Below, in pieces: positions 1 to 7,051 of a stretch of 12,520 nucleotides of DNA. Numbering within the stretch: the stretch's first letter is position 1; each line of letters starts with the position of its first letter. The notes below the pieces were generated by a model. It did no database searches and was not told where the DNA came from. It saw nothing but the letters and a program-made list of their open reading frames with translations. The stretch is taken from assembly GCA_021779695.1 (NCBI GenBank), contig JAJYAE010000111.1, positions 1 through 12,520 on the forward strand. Reading direction: 5' to 3'. This stretch comes from Acidobacteriota bacterium. Lineage in GTDB: Bacteria; Acidobacteriota; Terriglobia; Terriglobales; Acidobacteriaceae. The translations under genes and the position numbers were made by a program.

Positions 1-1418
1 GATTTCTTGAGAGGCTCCGCACCGTCAAGGTTGCGGCGCGTGGGCCCAAGTCTTCCAGCGCGCTGCGGGAACTCAAGATTCCTATTTCCATCATCGCTCC
101 CGAGCCATTCACCTGGCGCGCACTCCTCGGTGCCATGGAGCATGAATTCGGAAAGTCCTTTCAGGGAATGAATATAGCCGTTCAGGAGTATGGCACTTCG
201 AATCCCGAGCTTTTGACGGCTCTGGCGGAAAAGGGAATCTCCATCACACGGATTCCCGTGTACCGATGGGCTCTCCCAGACGATGTTCAACCCTTGCGCG
301 AAGCCGTAATCGCATTGGCGCACGGCCATGTGGATGTGCTTCTGTTGATGAATGCGGGCCAGGTTGCGCATCTCTTTCTGATGGCGGAGCGCATGGGCTA
401 TACCGACGCGTTATACGAAGGCTTCCGATCAACGTTGATCGGTTCCATCGGACCGAGCACATCAGAAGGTCTCGCGACTTACAGCGTGGCGCCTGATTTT
501 GAACCCTCTCAATCGCGGATGGGATTTCTGGTCAGAGAGATATCTGAGCGGGCCGCAGGTTTGCTGCAGCAAAAGCGCACCGCCGCGGCGCTGCATGTTC
601 CGCCGCGGGTGACGACGCTCCCGATCAGTCCGTACTTGCAGGGCGAGTCTGCTCACCGGAAAGAAGGATCCAGGGGACTGACGGCAGTGGACTTTCTGCA
701 CGAAATCGGCAGCAGAATGGCCGCCGCCGATCCTCTGCATGTTGTGCTCAATCGCATCCTTGACTTCGTGTCATCTCTGGTTCAATGTGACTCCTGTTTC
801 ATCTACTTGCTGGAAGATGATCAACTTGTCCTCCGTGCCTCCAAGAATCCACACGCGGATGTAGTGGACCGCCTCGGCATCGCGCTGGGGCAGGGAATTA
901 CAGGATGGGTCGGCTGGCATCGGGAGCCTGTTGCAATTTCCTCAAACGCGTTGAAAGATCCCCGCTTTAAGCGCTTTAGGAATCTGCCGGAAGATTCCTT
1001 CCAGGCATTTCTTTCCGTTCCAATTCTGTGTCGCAGCAAATTAGTTGGAGTCATGAATCTGCAGCATCGCAAGCCCTACGAGCACTCTGAGCAGGAGGTG
1101 CGCCTGCTTGCCGCGGTGGGCTATCTGGTTGGCGCGGAGCTGGAGCGTGCCAGGCTGGAATCAGAAAATTCCGAGCTGACTGAGAGGCTTGAGTCCCGGA
1201 AGCAGATTGAGCGCGCAAAAGGCGTGCTCCAGCGTGACTTTGGCCTTGACGAGGAAAACGCCTATCGGGCCATGCAGCGAGAAAGCAGGCAAAGGAGAAA
1301 GTCCATGCGAGAGATTGCCGAGGCAATTCTTCTCAATGAAGACCTCCGCAAATCGCGACTGGCCGAGACAGGAAAGGGCTCCAACGCTTCCATCCACGAT
1401 TCGACGGCTAGCCACTAG
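1..1418 (+). CDS. HemD-like / GAF / ANTAR nitrogen regulator (5' partial)
   Basis: The frame is open from base 3. The 44 codons before the first ATG (135) read as HemD-like protein, including a VAARGPK stretch typical of uroporphyrinogen-III synthases, and that ATG has no ribosome site, so the true start lies outside the window. Counting the ATG at 135 as residue 1, the second half of a HemD fold runs to about 146 (GSIGPSTSEGLATYS near 103-117), a GAF domain covers about 196-340, and a C-terminal ANTAR domain about 345-403 (AKGVLQRDFGLDEENAYRAM at 361-380). ANTAR domains bind RNA hairpins and prevent transcription termination, often in nitrogen genes (family knowledge). HemD domains fused to DNA-binding domains, as in the actinobacterial regulator NnaR, control nitrate/nitrite assimilation, so a sensing role is likelier here than siroheme synthesis (inference). 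The nitrite reductase gene follows 295 bases downstream. Domain calls are firm; ligand and target are unknown. Confidence 0.88.
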   Translation, partial: FLERLRTVKVAARGPKSSSALRELKIPISIIAPEPFTWRALLGAMEHEFGKSFQGMNIAVQEYGTSNPELLTALAEKGISITRIPVYRWALPDDVQPLREAVIALAHGHVDVLLLMNAGQVAHLFLMAERMGYTDALYEGFRSTLIGSIGPSTSEGLATYSVAPDFEPSQSRMGFLVREISERAAGLLQQKRTAAALHVPPRVTTLPISPYLQGESAHRKEGSRGLTAVDFLHEIGSRMAAADPLHVVLNRILDFVSSLVQCDSCFIYLLEDDQLVLRASKNPHADVVDRLGIALGQGITGWVGWHREPVAISSNALKDPRFKRFRNLPEDSFQAFLSVPILCRSKLVGVMNLQHRKPYEHSEQEVRLLAAVGYLVGAELERARLESENSELTERLESRKQIERAKGVLQRDFGLDEENAYRAMQRESRQRRKSMREIAEAILLNEDLRKSRLAETGKGSNASIHDSTASH

Positions 1419-1439
1419 CTCGGTCATTTGTTCACACTT

Positions 1440-1540
1440 TGAGACGTCGCATAAAGACGCATGAAGATTTTCAACTTTCTGGTTGTTCCCACAGCAACGC
1501 CGTCTTAGTATGTCCGCAAGGGTGAGATTCCGACGTCTCA
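1440..1540. repeat. 10-base perfect inverted repeat containing GACGTC palindromes
   Basis: TGAGACGTCG at 1440-1449 is the exact reverse complement of CGACGTCTCA at 1531-1540. Each arm holds the palindrome GACGTC. The right arm overlaps the 3' half of the local hairpin at 1518-1545, so in RNA the two pairings would exclude each other. Read as DNA, the arms could instead be two operator half-sites or full sites. Further pairing inside the enclosed span is possible: AAGACG 1454-1459 with CGTCTT 1501-1506, and GTTGTT 1482-1487 with AGCAAC 1493-1498 (one G-U pair). Confidence 0.55.
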
Positions 1541-1545
1541 CCTTT
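1518..1545 (+). terminator. Hairpin, candidate terminator or attenuator
   Basis: AAGGGTGAGA (1518-1527) pairs with TCTCACCTTT (1536-1545): ten pairs including one G-U, around an eight-base loop. The loop can shrink to six bases (TCCGAC) if a further U-G pair forms. The following TCTCAATTCC is only moderately T-rich, so it is not a classic intrinsic terminator. It lies 100 bases after the regulator's stop and 169 bases before the nirA start, where either a terminator of the regulator gene or an attenuator of nirA would fit. Confidence 0.5.
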
Positions 1546-1616
1546 CTCAATTCCTCCCACCCTGCTGTGTAGAGGACACCTCGCAATACCTTTCCTTTGC
1601 TCCCAGCCGAGCTGAA

Positions 1617-1662
1617 TGGAACTCCATCGTGCGCTAAGTCTGCGCAAAGCGTGGAGCTTTCA
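1617..1662 (+). other. Long bulged hairpin in the nirA leader
   Basis: About 17 pairs can form in four blocks: TGGAA 1617-1621 with TTTCA 1658-1662 (one G-U), CTCCA 1622-1626 with TGGAG 1652-1656, CG 1628-1629 with CG 1650-1651, and TGCGC 1630-1634 with GCGCA 1642-1646. Small bulges separate the blocks and the apical loop is TAAGTCT. It ends 38 bases before the nirA ribosome site. Its function is unknown; an RNA regulatory element is one possibility. Confidence 0.4.
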
Positions 1663-1700
1663 CGACGTTTATCTACATGCACATTGTCAGCTGAATCGGC

Positions 1701-1716
1701 GGAGGTTGATGCGATG
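1701..1716 (+). promoter_or_regulatory. Ribosome binding site that fixes the nirA start
   Basis: GGAGG at 1701-1705 sits eight bases before the ATG at 1714. The same frame stays open back to a TTG at 1597, but that codon has no Shine-Dalgarno site, and the 39 residues it would add look like translated leader rather than protein. Confidence 0.8.
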
Positions 1717-3498
1717 GTTCCCCCTTATCCGGACGACGCGGCCCATTTCACAGAAGAGCAAAAGCAATATCTCGCGGGCTTCTTTGCAGGTGCAATACAG
1801 CGTAGCCCCCAGCCGCTCGTCGGCCTCACGCCGCTCGGGCAGTTGATTGCGGATGAGAAATCCAGCTCTGAAAGCCACGCCTCCGCGCAGGAGCCCAACG
1901 TGTATGGAACCCCGGTTTCAGAATTGTGCCGCGAGGAGTTGTGGAAATACGAAGGAAACCCTTTGGATCTTTGGGACAAGTTGATTGCGCACTCCGAGAC
2001 AAACGGAGCTCCCACGCCCGAAGACACGTTCCGTTTCAAGTATCACGGGTTGTTTTACGTTGCTCCAGCTCAGGACTCGTTCATGCTCCGGCTTCGAATT
2101 CCAGGCGGCATTCTGCGTTCTTACCAGCTCCACGGTCTCGCGGAGATCGCACAGCGCTGGGGGGCAGGTGGTGCCGCTTTGACAACTCGCGCAAATATCC
2201 AGATTCGCGAGTTTCAGCCTAAGGACATCGTTCGCGTGCTGCATCGCGTGCATTCTCTGGGCTTGACGGCGCGCGGCTCCGGTGCGGACAACGTGCGCAA
2301 CATTACCGTGTCCCCCGCAACGGGAATCGATCCGGCAGAAGTCTACGATGTATCGCCTCTCGCGGAGGCACTTCATTACTACATCCTCAACTCGCGCGAT
2401 TTATATGAGCTTCCACGCAAATTCAATGTAGCGTTTGACAGCGGCGGTTCCATCAGCGTGCTGGCAGATACCAACGACATCGGATTTCAGGCCGTCAAGG
2501 TTGCAGAGGGAAAATCTGTTCCAGCGGGAACTTACTTCCGCGTCCTCCTCTGCGGCATCACAGGACACAGGCAATTTGCTGCTGACTGCGGTCTGCTCGT
2601 ACGCCCCGAGCAGACGATCGCCGTCGCAGTGGCAATGATCCGGGTCTTCATTCAAAACGGCGACAGGACCGATCGCAAGAGGGCGCGTCTCAAATACCTC
2701 GTTGATCGCTTGGGTGTCGAAAAGTTTGTGGCCGAGACGGAAAATCAGCTCGGCTTTTCACTTCTCCGCGCAGATGTGAAGGAATGTGAGCCACGCAGCC
2801 CAATCAACCGCCTGGGCCACATTGGGATCCACCAACAGCTGCAGACGGGACTCCAGTACATTGGGGTGGCTTTACCTGTAGGCCTGGTTACGGCTGCACA
2901 GATGGAAGCACTGGCACGCATTGCGGATCAGTGTGGATCCGGAGAGTTGCGCCTGACAGTGTGGCAAAATCTACTGATTCCCAATGTGCCCACAGCGAGT
3001 GTTCGTCAAGCTGTGCGAATGCTGCAAGAGGCCGGTCTTGATTGTGGGGCGGGGACCATCGCCAGTGGGACGGTCGCCTGCACGGGGAGCCGGGGATGCC
3101 GCTACGCCTCCACCGACACAAAGTCGCATGCGGTTGAGCTTTCCCAGCGACTCGATACGCTCTTCCAAATCGATCAGCCCGTGAACCTGCATGTGACGGG
3201 TTGCCCCCATTCTTGCGCGCAACACTATGTTGGTGATATCGGACTTCTTGGACTCAAGACTGGCGGCCAGGAAGGATACCAAGTCGTGATCGGTGGCGGG
3301 TCAGACCAAGACCACGGACTCGCACGGGAGCTGTTTCCTGCCATCTCATACGACCTGCTGCAAAACAAACTTGAGCAGCTCTTTCGGGTCTACATCGAGC
3401 GGCGTCATCCCGACGAATCATTTCTTGCCTTCAGTCGCAGGCATTCGATCGAAGAGCTACGCGCGCTCCTGGAAGTGAAGGACATGGTGACTCAATGA
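1714..3498 (+). CDS. nirA: Assimilatory nitrite reductase, siroheme/4Fe-4S (NirA type)
   Basis: A cytoplasmic enzyme of 594 residues, predicted to reduce nitrite to ammonium with six electrons. Family layout is visible: two ferredoxin-like half-domains (about 110-180 and 370-435) and two siroheme/iron-sulfur domains. The cluster and siroheme ligand cysteines are C456 and C462 (C-x5-C in ACTGSRGC) and C497 and C501 (C-x3-C in GCPHSC). TTRANIQIRE at 157-166 is the conserved siroheme-pocket stretch of the family. An N-terminal segment (about 7-28, FTEEQKQYLAGFFAG) closely matches the start of the next protein. The start was chosen by its GGAGG site. The gene overlaps the flavoprotein gene by ATGA, implying coupled translation. 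A sulfite reductase is the alternative, but the upstream ANTAR regulator and downstream NarK favour nitrite. Confidence 0.88.
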   Translation: MVPPYPDDAAHFTEEQKQYLAGFFAGAIQRSPQPLVGLTPLGQLIADEKSSSESHASAQEPNVYGTPVSELCREELWKYEGNPLDLWDKLIAHSETNGAPTPEDTFRFKYHGLFYVAPAQDSFMLRLRIPGGILRSYQLHGLAEIAQRWGAGGAALTTRANIQIREFQPKDIVRVLHRVHSLGLTARGSGADNVRNITVSPATGIDPAEVYDVSPLAEALHYYILNSRDLYELPRKFNVAFDSGGSISVLADTNDIGFQAVKVAEGKSVPAGTYFRVLLCGITGHRQFAADCGLLVRPEQTIAVAVAMIRVFIQNGDRTDRKRARLKYLVDRLGVEKFVAETENQLGFSLLRADVKECEPRSPINRLGHIGIHQQLQTGLQYIGVALPVGLVTAAQMEALARIADQCGSGELRLTVWQNLLIPNVPTASVRQAVRMLQEAGLDCGAGTIASGTVACTGSRGCRYASTDTKSHAVELSQRLDTLFQIDQPVNLHVTGCPHSCAQHYVGDIGLLGLKTGGQEGYQVVIGGGSDQDHGLARELFPAISYDLLQNKLEQLFRVYIERRHPDESFLAFSRRHSIEELRALLEVKDMVTQ

Positions 3499-5300
3499 CT
3501 CAAAATATTCCCTGTATCCCCGACAATGCTCCCTTCAGTCCAGAGCAGCGTGCATGGCTCAATGGATTTCTGGCCGGCATTTTCTCCTCCGCGCCCGCCC
3601 CGGAACAACAAGGGAACAAGATTGGCCGTCGCATTGCAGTTCTCTACGCGTCACAGTCAGGTGCGGCAGAGGGGCTGGCGCGCAAGCTAGCCAGGGAACT
3701 CAAGGCCGCAGGGCACATCCCGTCCATTTCTACGCTTGTCGGATACACGCCCGCCGCTCTTGCAGCCGAAACGTGTGCCTTAATCCTGGCCAGCACCTAT
3801 GGCGATGGCGACGCGCCCGATGGGGTTCAACCCTTCTATGAGCAGCTTTGTCTCGAGCATTTTCCGCGCATGGAAAAGCTGTCCTATGCAGTCTTCGCTC
3901 TCGGTGATCGTCACTACGAACATTTCTGCAAGTTCGGCTCGGATTTGGATGCCAAGCTCGCAGCGCTCGGCGCAAATCAAATCCTCAAGCGCGTGGATTG
4001 CGACGTGGATGTGGATGCCCCATTCGCGCAGTGGAAGCAGGCAGTTGTTGCCCGGCTGGGCGATCTCGACCACACTCCGCGCAAAGGTGGCGAACTCCCG
4101 CCGCAACCCAAACACAATTCCTCAAAGTCTGACGATCGCTTGCAGACGGAGGCAGGCGCGCCCGAGGTCGCCAGAGCCTATTCTCGCGAGAATCCCCTTC
4201 TTGCTCCGCTTGTGGAGAAGCGCTCACTCACGCATCCGCACTCATCCAAGATGACCCTGCATCTTGCCTTTTCCACCGCCGGCACTCTCTTGAAGTATCA
4301 GGCCGGTGATGCGTTTGGTGTGATTCCTCAGAATGATCCCAATCTCGTGGCGGAGATTCTTCAGTTGCTCCGCTTCAATGGCAATGAGCAGGTCGCGTCC
4401 GGCAAGGATGGAAGCACCACCTTGCACGATGCCCTCACAACGCAATGTCAGATCACGCGGCTGCATCGAAAGATGGTGCAACAGTTTGCCATGCGGGGCA
4501 ATTGCTCGCGTCTTCTGGAATTGCTGACCCCGGAGCACCAGTCGGAGTTTGAGAAATATGCATACGATCGTGGCCTGATTGACCTCTTGATTGAGTTTCC
4601 AGGCCTGATCGATGATCCAGCAGATCTGGTTGTCATGCTGCCTCGACTGGCCCCCCGGCTCTACTCCATCTCGTCGAGTCCCCTGGCTCACGCGCAAGAG
4701 CTTCACGCAACGGTCGCCGTAGTTCGCTATACCTCGCACAATCGGGAGCGCGGTGGCGTTTGCTCTACGTTGTTTGCAGATCGTGCTGAAGTTCATGACC
4801 GAATGCCCATCTACATTCAGCCGAATAAGAAATTCAAGGTGCCAAAGAGCCCTATCGCATCGATGATCATGATTGGTCCAGGAACGGGCATCGCTCCTTT
4901 TCGCGGATTCCTCCACGAGCGCCGCGCCCTCGGCCACACCGGGCGAAACTGGCTCTTTTTTGGCGAGCGAAGCTCGGCCACGGACTTTCTCTATCGCGAC
5001 GAGCTTGAATCAATGCACAAGGACGGGCATCTGACGCGGCTCGACACTGCCTTCTCACGGGATCAGGCGCAGCGAGTCTACGTGCAACACCGCATGGCTG
5101 AGAATTCGCCTACGCTCTGGTCATGGTTGCAGGATGGTGCAAGCATTTATGTCTGCGGCGATGCCAAAAAAATGGCAAAGGACGTTCACTCGACGCTTTG
5201 CGCCATCGCGGAGAAAGAAGGCCGAATGGGTCCAGACCAGGCTCAGGATTATATGGCAAGCTTGAAGGAGCAGCATAGATACCACCGCGACGTGTATTGA
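3495..5300 (+). CDS. cysJ: CysJ-type NADPH flavoprotein reductase (FMN/FAD), probable electron donor to NirA
   Basis: A 601-residue diflavin reductase that should carry electrons from NADPH through FAD and FMN to the adjacent siroheme enzyme. Domains in order: N-terminal tag (12-30, PFSPEQRAWLNGFLAG); flavodoxin/FMN domain (about 46-190, with YASQSGAAEG at 51-60, STYGDGD at 100-106, ALGDRHYEHF at 135-144); FAD-binding domain (RLYSIS 388-393, GGVCS 420-424); NADP-binding domain (GPGTGIAPFRGF 461-472, YVCGD 552-556). It ends in RYHRDVY, like E. coli CysJ. Length matches CysJ. In E. coli this protein serves sulfite reductase; here its overlapping partner is NirA-like and the neighbours are nitrite genes, so nitrite reduction is the likely job (inference). 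The start lies in the ATGA overlap, with a distant AAGGA at 3478, suggesting translational coupling. Confidence 0.87.
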   Translation: MTQNIPCIPDNAPFSPEQRAWLNGFLAGIFSSAPAPEQQGNKIGRRIAVLYASQSGAAEGLARKLARELKAAGHIPSISTLVGYTPAALAAETCALILASTYGDGDAPDGVQPFYEQLCLEHFPRMEKLSYAVFALGDRHYEHFCKFGSDLDAKLAALGANQILKRVDCDVDVDAPFAQWKQAVVARLGDLDHTPRKGGELPPQPKHNSSKSDDRLQTEAGAPEVARAYSRENPLLAPLVEKRSLTHPHSSKMTLHLAFSTAGTLLKYQAGDAFGVIPQNDPNLVAEILQLLRFNGNEQVASGKDGSTTLHDALTTQCQITRLHRKMVQQFAMRGNCSRLLELLTPEHQSEFEKYAYDRGLIDLLIEFPGLIDDPADLVVMLPRLAPRLYSISSSPLAHAQELHATVAVVRYTSHNRERGGVCSTLFADRAEVHDRMPIYIQPNKKFKVPKSPIASMIMIGPGTGIAPFRGFLHERRALGHTGRNWLFFGERSSATDFLYRDELESMHKDGHLTRLDTAFSRDQAQRVYVQHRMAENSPTLWSWLQDGASIYVCGDAKKMAKDVHSTLCAIAEKEGRMGPDQAQDYMASLKEQHRYHRDVY

Positions 5301-5340
5301 AGATGCGCTTCGATCGTTCATCGCAATAGCAAAACTCTAA

Positions 5341-5348
5341 AGACGTCG
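5341..5348 (+). promoter_or_regulatory. Third copy of the AGACGTCG sequence, possible operator
   Basis: AGACGTCG here is identical to 1442-1449 and the reverse complement of 1531-1538. By eye, no other GACGTC was found in the window. All three copies lie in the short non-coding gaps of the nitrite cluster; this one is 40 bases before the porin start. The pattern could mark a regulator's site, but it rests on only three copies. The rest of the 88-base gap shows no clear promoter or terminator. Confidence 0.35.
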
Positions 5349-5388
5349 ACAAGCTGGTGAATGCGCCTCACTTCATCAAGGAGACTTT

Positions 5389-6861
5389 GTGTACTCAAAA
5401 TTGACCTGCCGCCTTTCATCTCTGCTTCTCTTGTTCTGCGGAATGTCGCCTTTTGTGCGAGCCCAATCCAAAGCGCTCCGAGGTCGCACTCTTGAATTTA
5501 CGGTCATGGATCGTACGCGCGTTAATGCATGGCAATGGTTTGCCGCGCCCAATGCTGCCAACGAGTATGGCTACATTGAATCGCTCCTGCGAATTGCGTT
5601 ACAGCAGAACTTAAATCGGTGGGACTGGAGGCTCGAGCTTTCCCAACCGTCCATCCTGGATGCTCCCGGCGATGCTATCGGCGCCGGTCCCGGGCAAGGG
5701 CAGTTAGGGTTGGGCGCAACCTACTATGCCGCCAATGTCAGTTCTTATCCTGCGGCGGCCTTCCTCAAGCAGGGATTCATTCGCTTTCATGTTGAAAACA
5801 CGAGTGTGCGCGCAGGTCGCTTTGAGTTCATCGACGGAGTTGAAACCACCCCCAAAGACCATACGCTGGCTTGGCTTCAGAAGGAGCGAATTGCGCACCG
5901 GATGATCGGCAACTTCGGATTCTCAAACGCTCAGCGGAGTTTTGACGGTATTGACCTTAACTCGCAACTGGGTCCGTGGAATGTGACAGCATTCGCTGCA
6001 CGCGCCGATCAAGGTGTTTTCAACATGAATGGCAATCCGGAGCTGAATGTTGATCTGCAATACCTCGCGGTCACCCGGCAGGCCGGCCGGCATCTACTCG
6101 GGCGCGCATTCGCAATTGGATTTCATGATGGTCGCACCGGCCTTACCAAATCTGACAACCGCACCAGCGCAATTCTGGCTACAGATCACGCCAATATCCG
6201 AATTGGAACTTACGGGGGAGATTTTCTGGCGAACATTCCAGCCGGCCCGGGAAACCTCGACGTTCTCTTCTGGGGCGCTGGACAGAATGGAAGCTGGGGC
6301 CTGCTATCACACAAAGCAGGGGCTGCCGCCGTCGAAGGCGGCTACCAATGGACTCAGCTTGCGACCAAGCCCTGGTTGCGCGGTGGCTGGTTTCGCTCCA
6401 CCGGGGACGAGAACCCGGCGGACAAGACGCACAACACATTCTTCCAGATTCTGCCAACGCCTCGCATTTACGCGCGCCTCCCTTTCTACAACCTGATGAA
6501 CAGCACAGATGACTTTGTGCAAGTGATGGACCAGCCTCTGAAAGCTTTGTCCTTGCGTTCAGACCTGCACTGGCTGCAACTCACTTCGCCGCGTGACCTC
6601 TGGTATCTGGGCGGAGGTGCGTTTGACAACAAGGTCTTTGGTTATGTCGGGCGCCCGGCAAACAACACTTCCTCCCTCGCTTCCGTCCTCGATATCAGCG
6701 CCGACTGGCAAACGACCAAAACGCTGAACCTGAATTTCTATTACGCATATGCGCAGGGTAAGTCGGTGGTTGGAGCAATTTATCCAACCGGAAAGAACAT
6801 GCAGTACGGATATGTGGAGTGCCTCTATCACTTCGGCCTCCACCGCGGATCTTCAAATTAG
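5389..6861 (+). CDS. Outer-membrane porin, alginate-export (AlgE-like) family
   Basis: A 490-residue secreted beta-barrel candidate. The start is GTG, supported by AAGGAGA at 5378-5384. The N-terminus is a signal peptide: basic residues, a hydrophobic run (SLLLLFCGMSPF, 11-22) and a likely cut after VRA at 23-25. The mature part alternates polar and hydrophobic residues rich in aromatics and glycine, as in barrel strands, and ends near YGYVECLYHFGL. The early RTLEFTVMDRTRVNAWQWF and RIALQQNLNRWDWRLELSQ stretches resemble the alginate-export domain. AlgE itself is an anion-selective channel (family knowledge). Lying between the nitrite reductase genes and narK, it probably passes nitrate or nitrite across the outer membrane rather than alginate (inference). 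The barrel family is fairly sure; the substrate is not. Confidence 0.75.
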   Translation: MYSKLTCRLSSLLLLFCGMSPFVRAQSKALRGRTLEFTVMDRTRVNAWQWFAAPNAANEYGYIESLLRIALQQNLNRWDWRLELSQPSILDAPGDAIGAGPGQGQLGLGATYYAANVSSYPAAAFLKQGFIRFHVENTSVRAGRFEFIDGVETTPKDHTLAWLQKERIAHRMIGNFGFSNAQRSFDGIDLNSQLGPWNVTAFAARADQGVFNMNGNPELNVDLQYLAVTRQAGRHLLGRAFAIGFHDGRTGLTKSDNRTSAILATDHANIRIGTYGGDFLANIPAGPGNLDVLFWGAGQNGSWGLLSHKAGAAAVEGGYQWTQLATKPWLRGGWFRSTGDENPADKTHNTFFQILPTPRIYARLPFYNLMNSTDDFVQVMDQPLKALSLRSDLHWLQLTSPRDLWYLGGGAFDNKVFGYVGRPANNTSSLASVLDISADWQTTKTLNLNFYYAYAQGKSVVGAIYPTGKNMQYGYVECLYHFGLHRGSSN

Positions 6862-7051
6862 TTGTGAAGCAGCTACCTGCGTTAACTGCCGGGGCCGCTT
6901 CTGCCAAATGAACGAATCATGGAGCTATGGGGAATGCGACCTTAGCGGATTCCTTGTGCTTCAGGTGAGCCATCGCAACTCCTCACGCCGTGTCGGGCTC
7001 TGAACGCCTTGTAGTGTCTTCCTCTGCTTCATCTCTTCGGAAAGGAGATAT

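Larger units (their letters stand above)
1419..1713 (+). promoter_or_regulatory. Structured leader upstream of the nitrite reductase gene
   Basis: This 295-base gap between the ANTAR regulator and nirA has no credible gene. It carries three notable inverted-repeat structures, listed separately: a hairpin at 1518-1545, a longer-range 10-base inverted repeat (1440-1449 with 1531-1540) that competes with it, and a bulged hairpin at 1617-1662. A weak sigma-70-like match (TTGTTC at 1428, 17-base spacer, ATAAAG at 1451) could start a transcript near 1463, but it is not convincing. An ANTAR protein encoded immediately upstream makes transcript-level control plausible. The textbook ANTAR target, a pair of hairpins with A1/G4 hexaloops, was not found. 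Confidence 0.5.

Noticed and set aside
1406..1419. Small hairpin GCTAG/CTAGC over the regulator stop codon
   Set aside because: Only five pairs with a three-base loop; weak and probably incidental.
1428..1456. Sigma-70-like promoter TTGTTC, 17 bases, ATAAAG
   Set aside because: Both boxes match poorly; mentioned in the leader entry but not called as a feature.
1161..1682. 173-residue frame on the - strand over the regulator end and leader
   Set aside because: Antisense to a clear ANTAR domain, with no recognisable domain or ribosome site.
1419..1713. Canonical ANTAR target (two hairpins with hexaloops carrying A at position 1 and G at position 4)
   Set aside because: I checked each A-x-x-G hexamer in this gap, and in the 6862-7051 gap, for complementary flanks. 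None had a stem of three or more pairs.
1597..1713. TTG start giving nirA 39 more residues
   Set aside because: No ribosome site at the TTG and no protein-like character; GGAGG precedes the ATG at 1714.
4242..4937. 231-residue frame on the - strand inside the flavoprotein gene
   Set aside because: Antisense shadow of well-conserved FAD/NADPH domains.
6908..7003. 31-codon frame between the porin and narK genes
   Set aside because: No ribosome site and no recognisable protein character.
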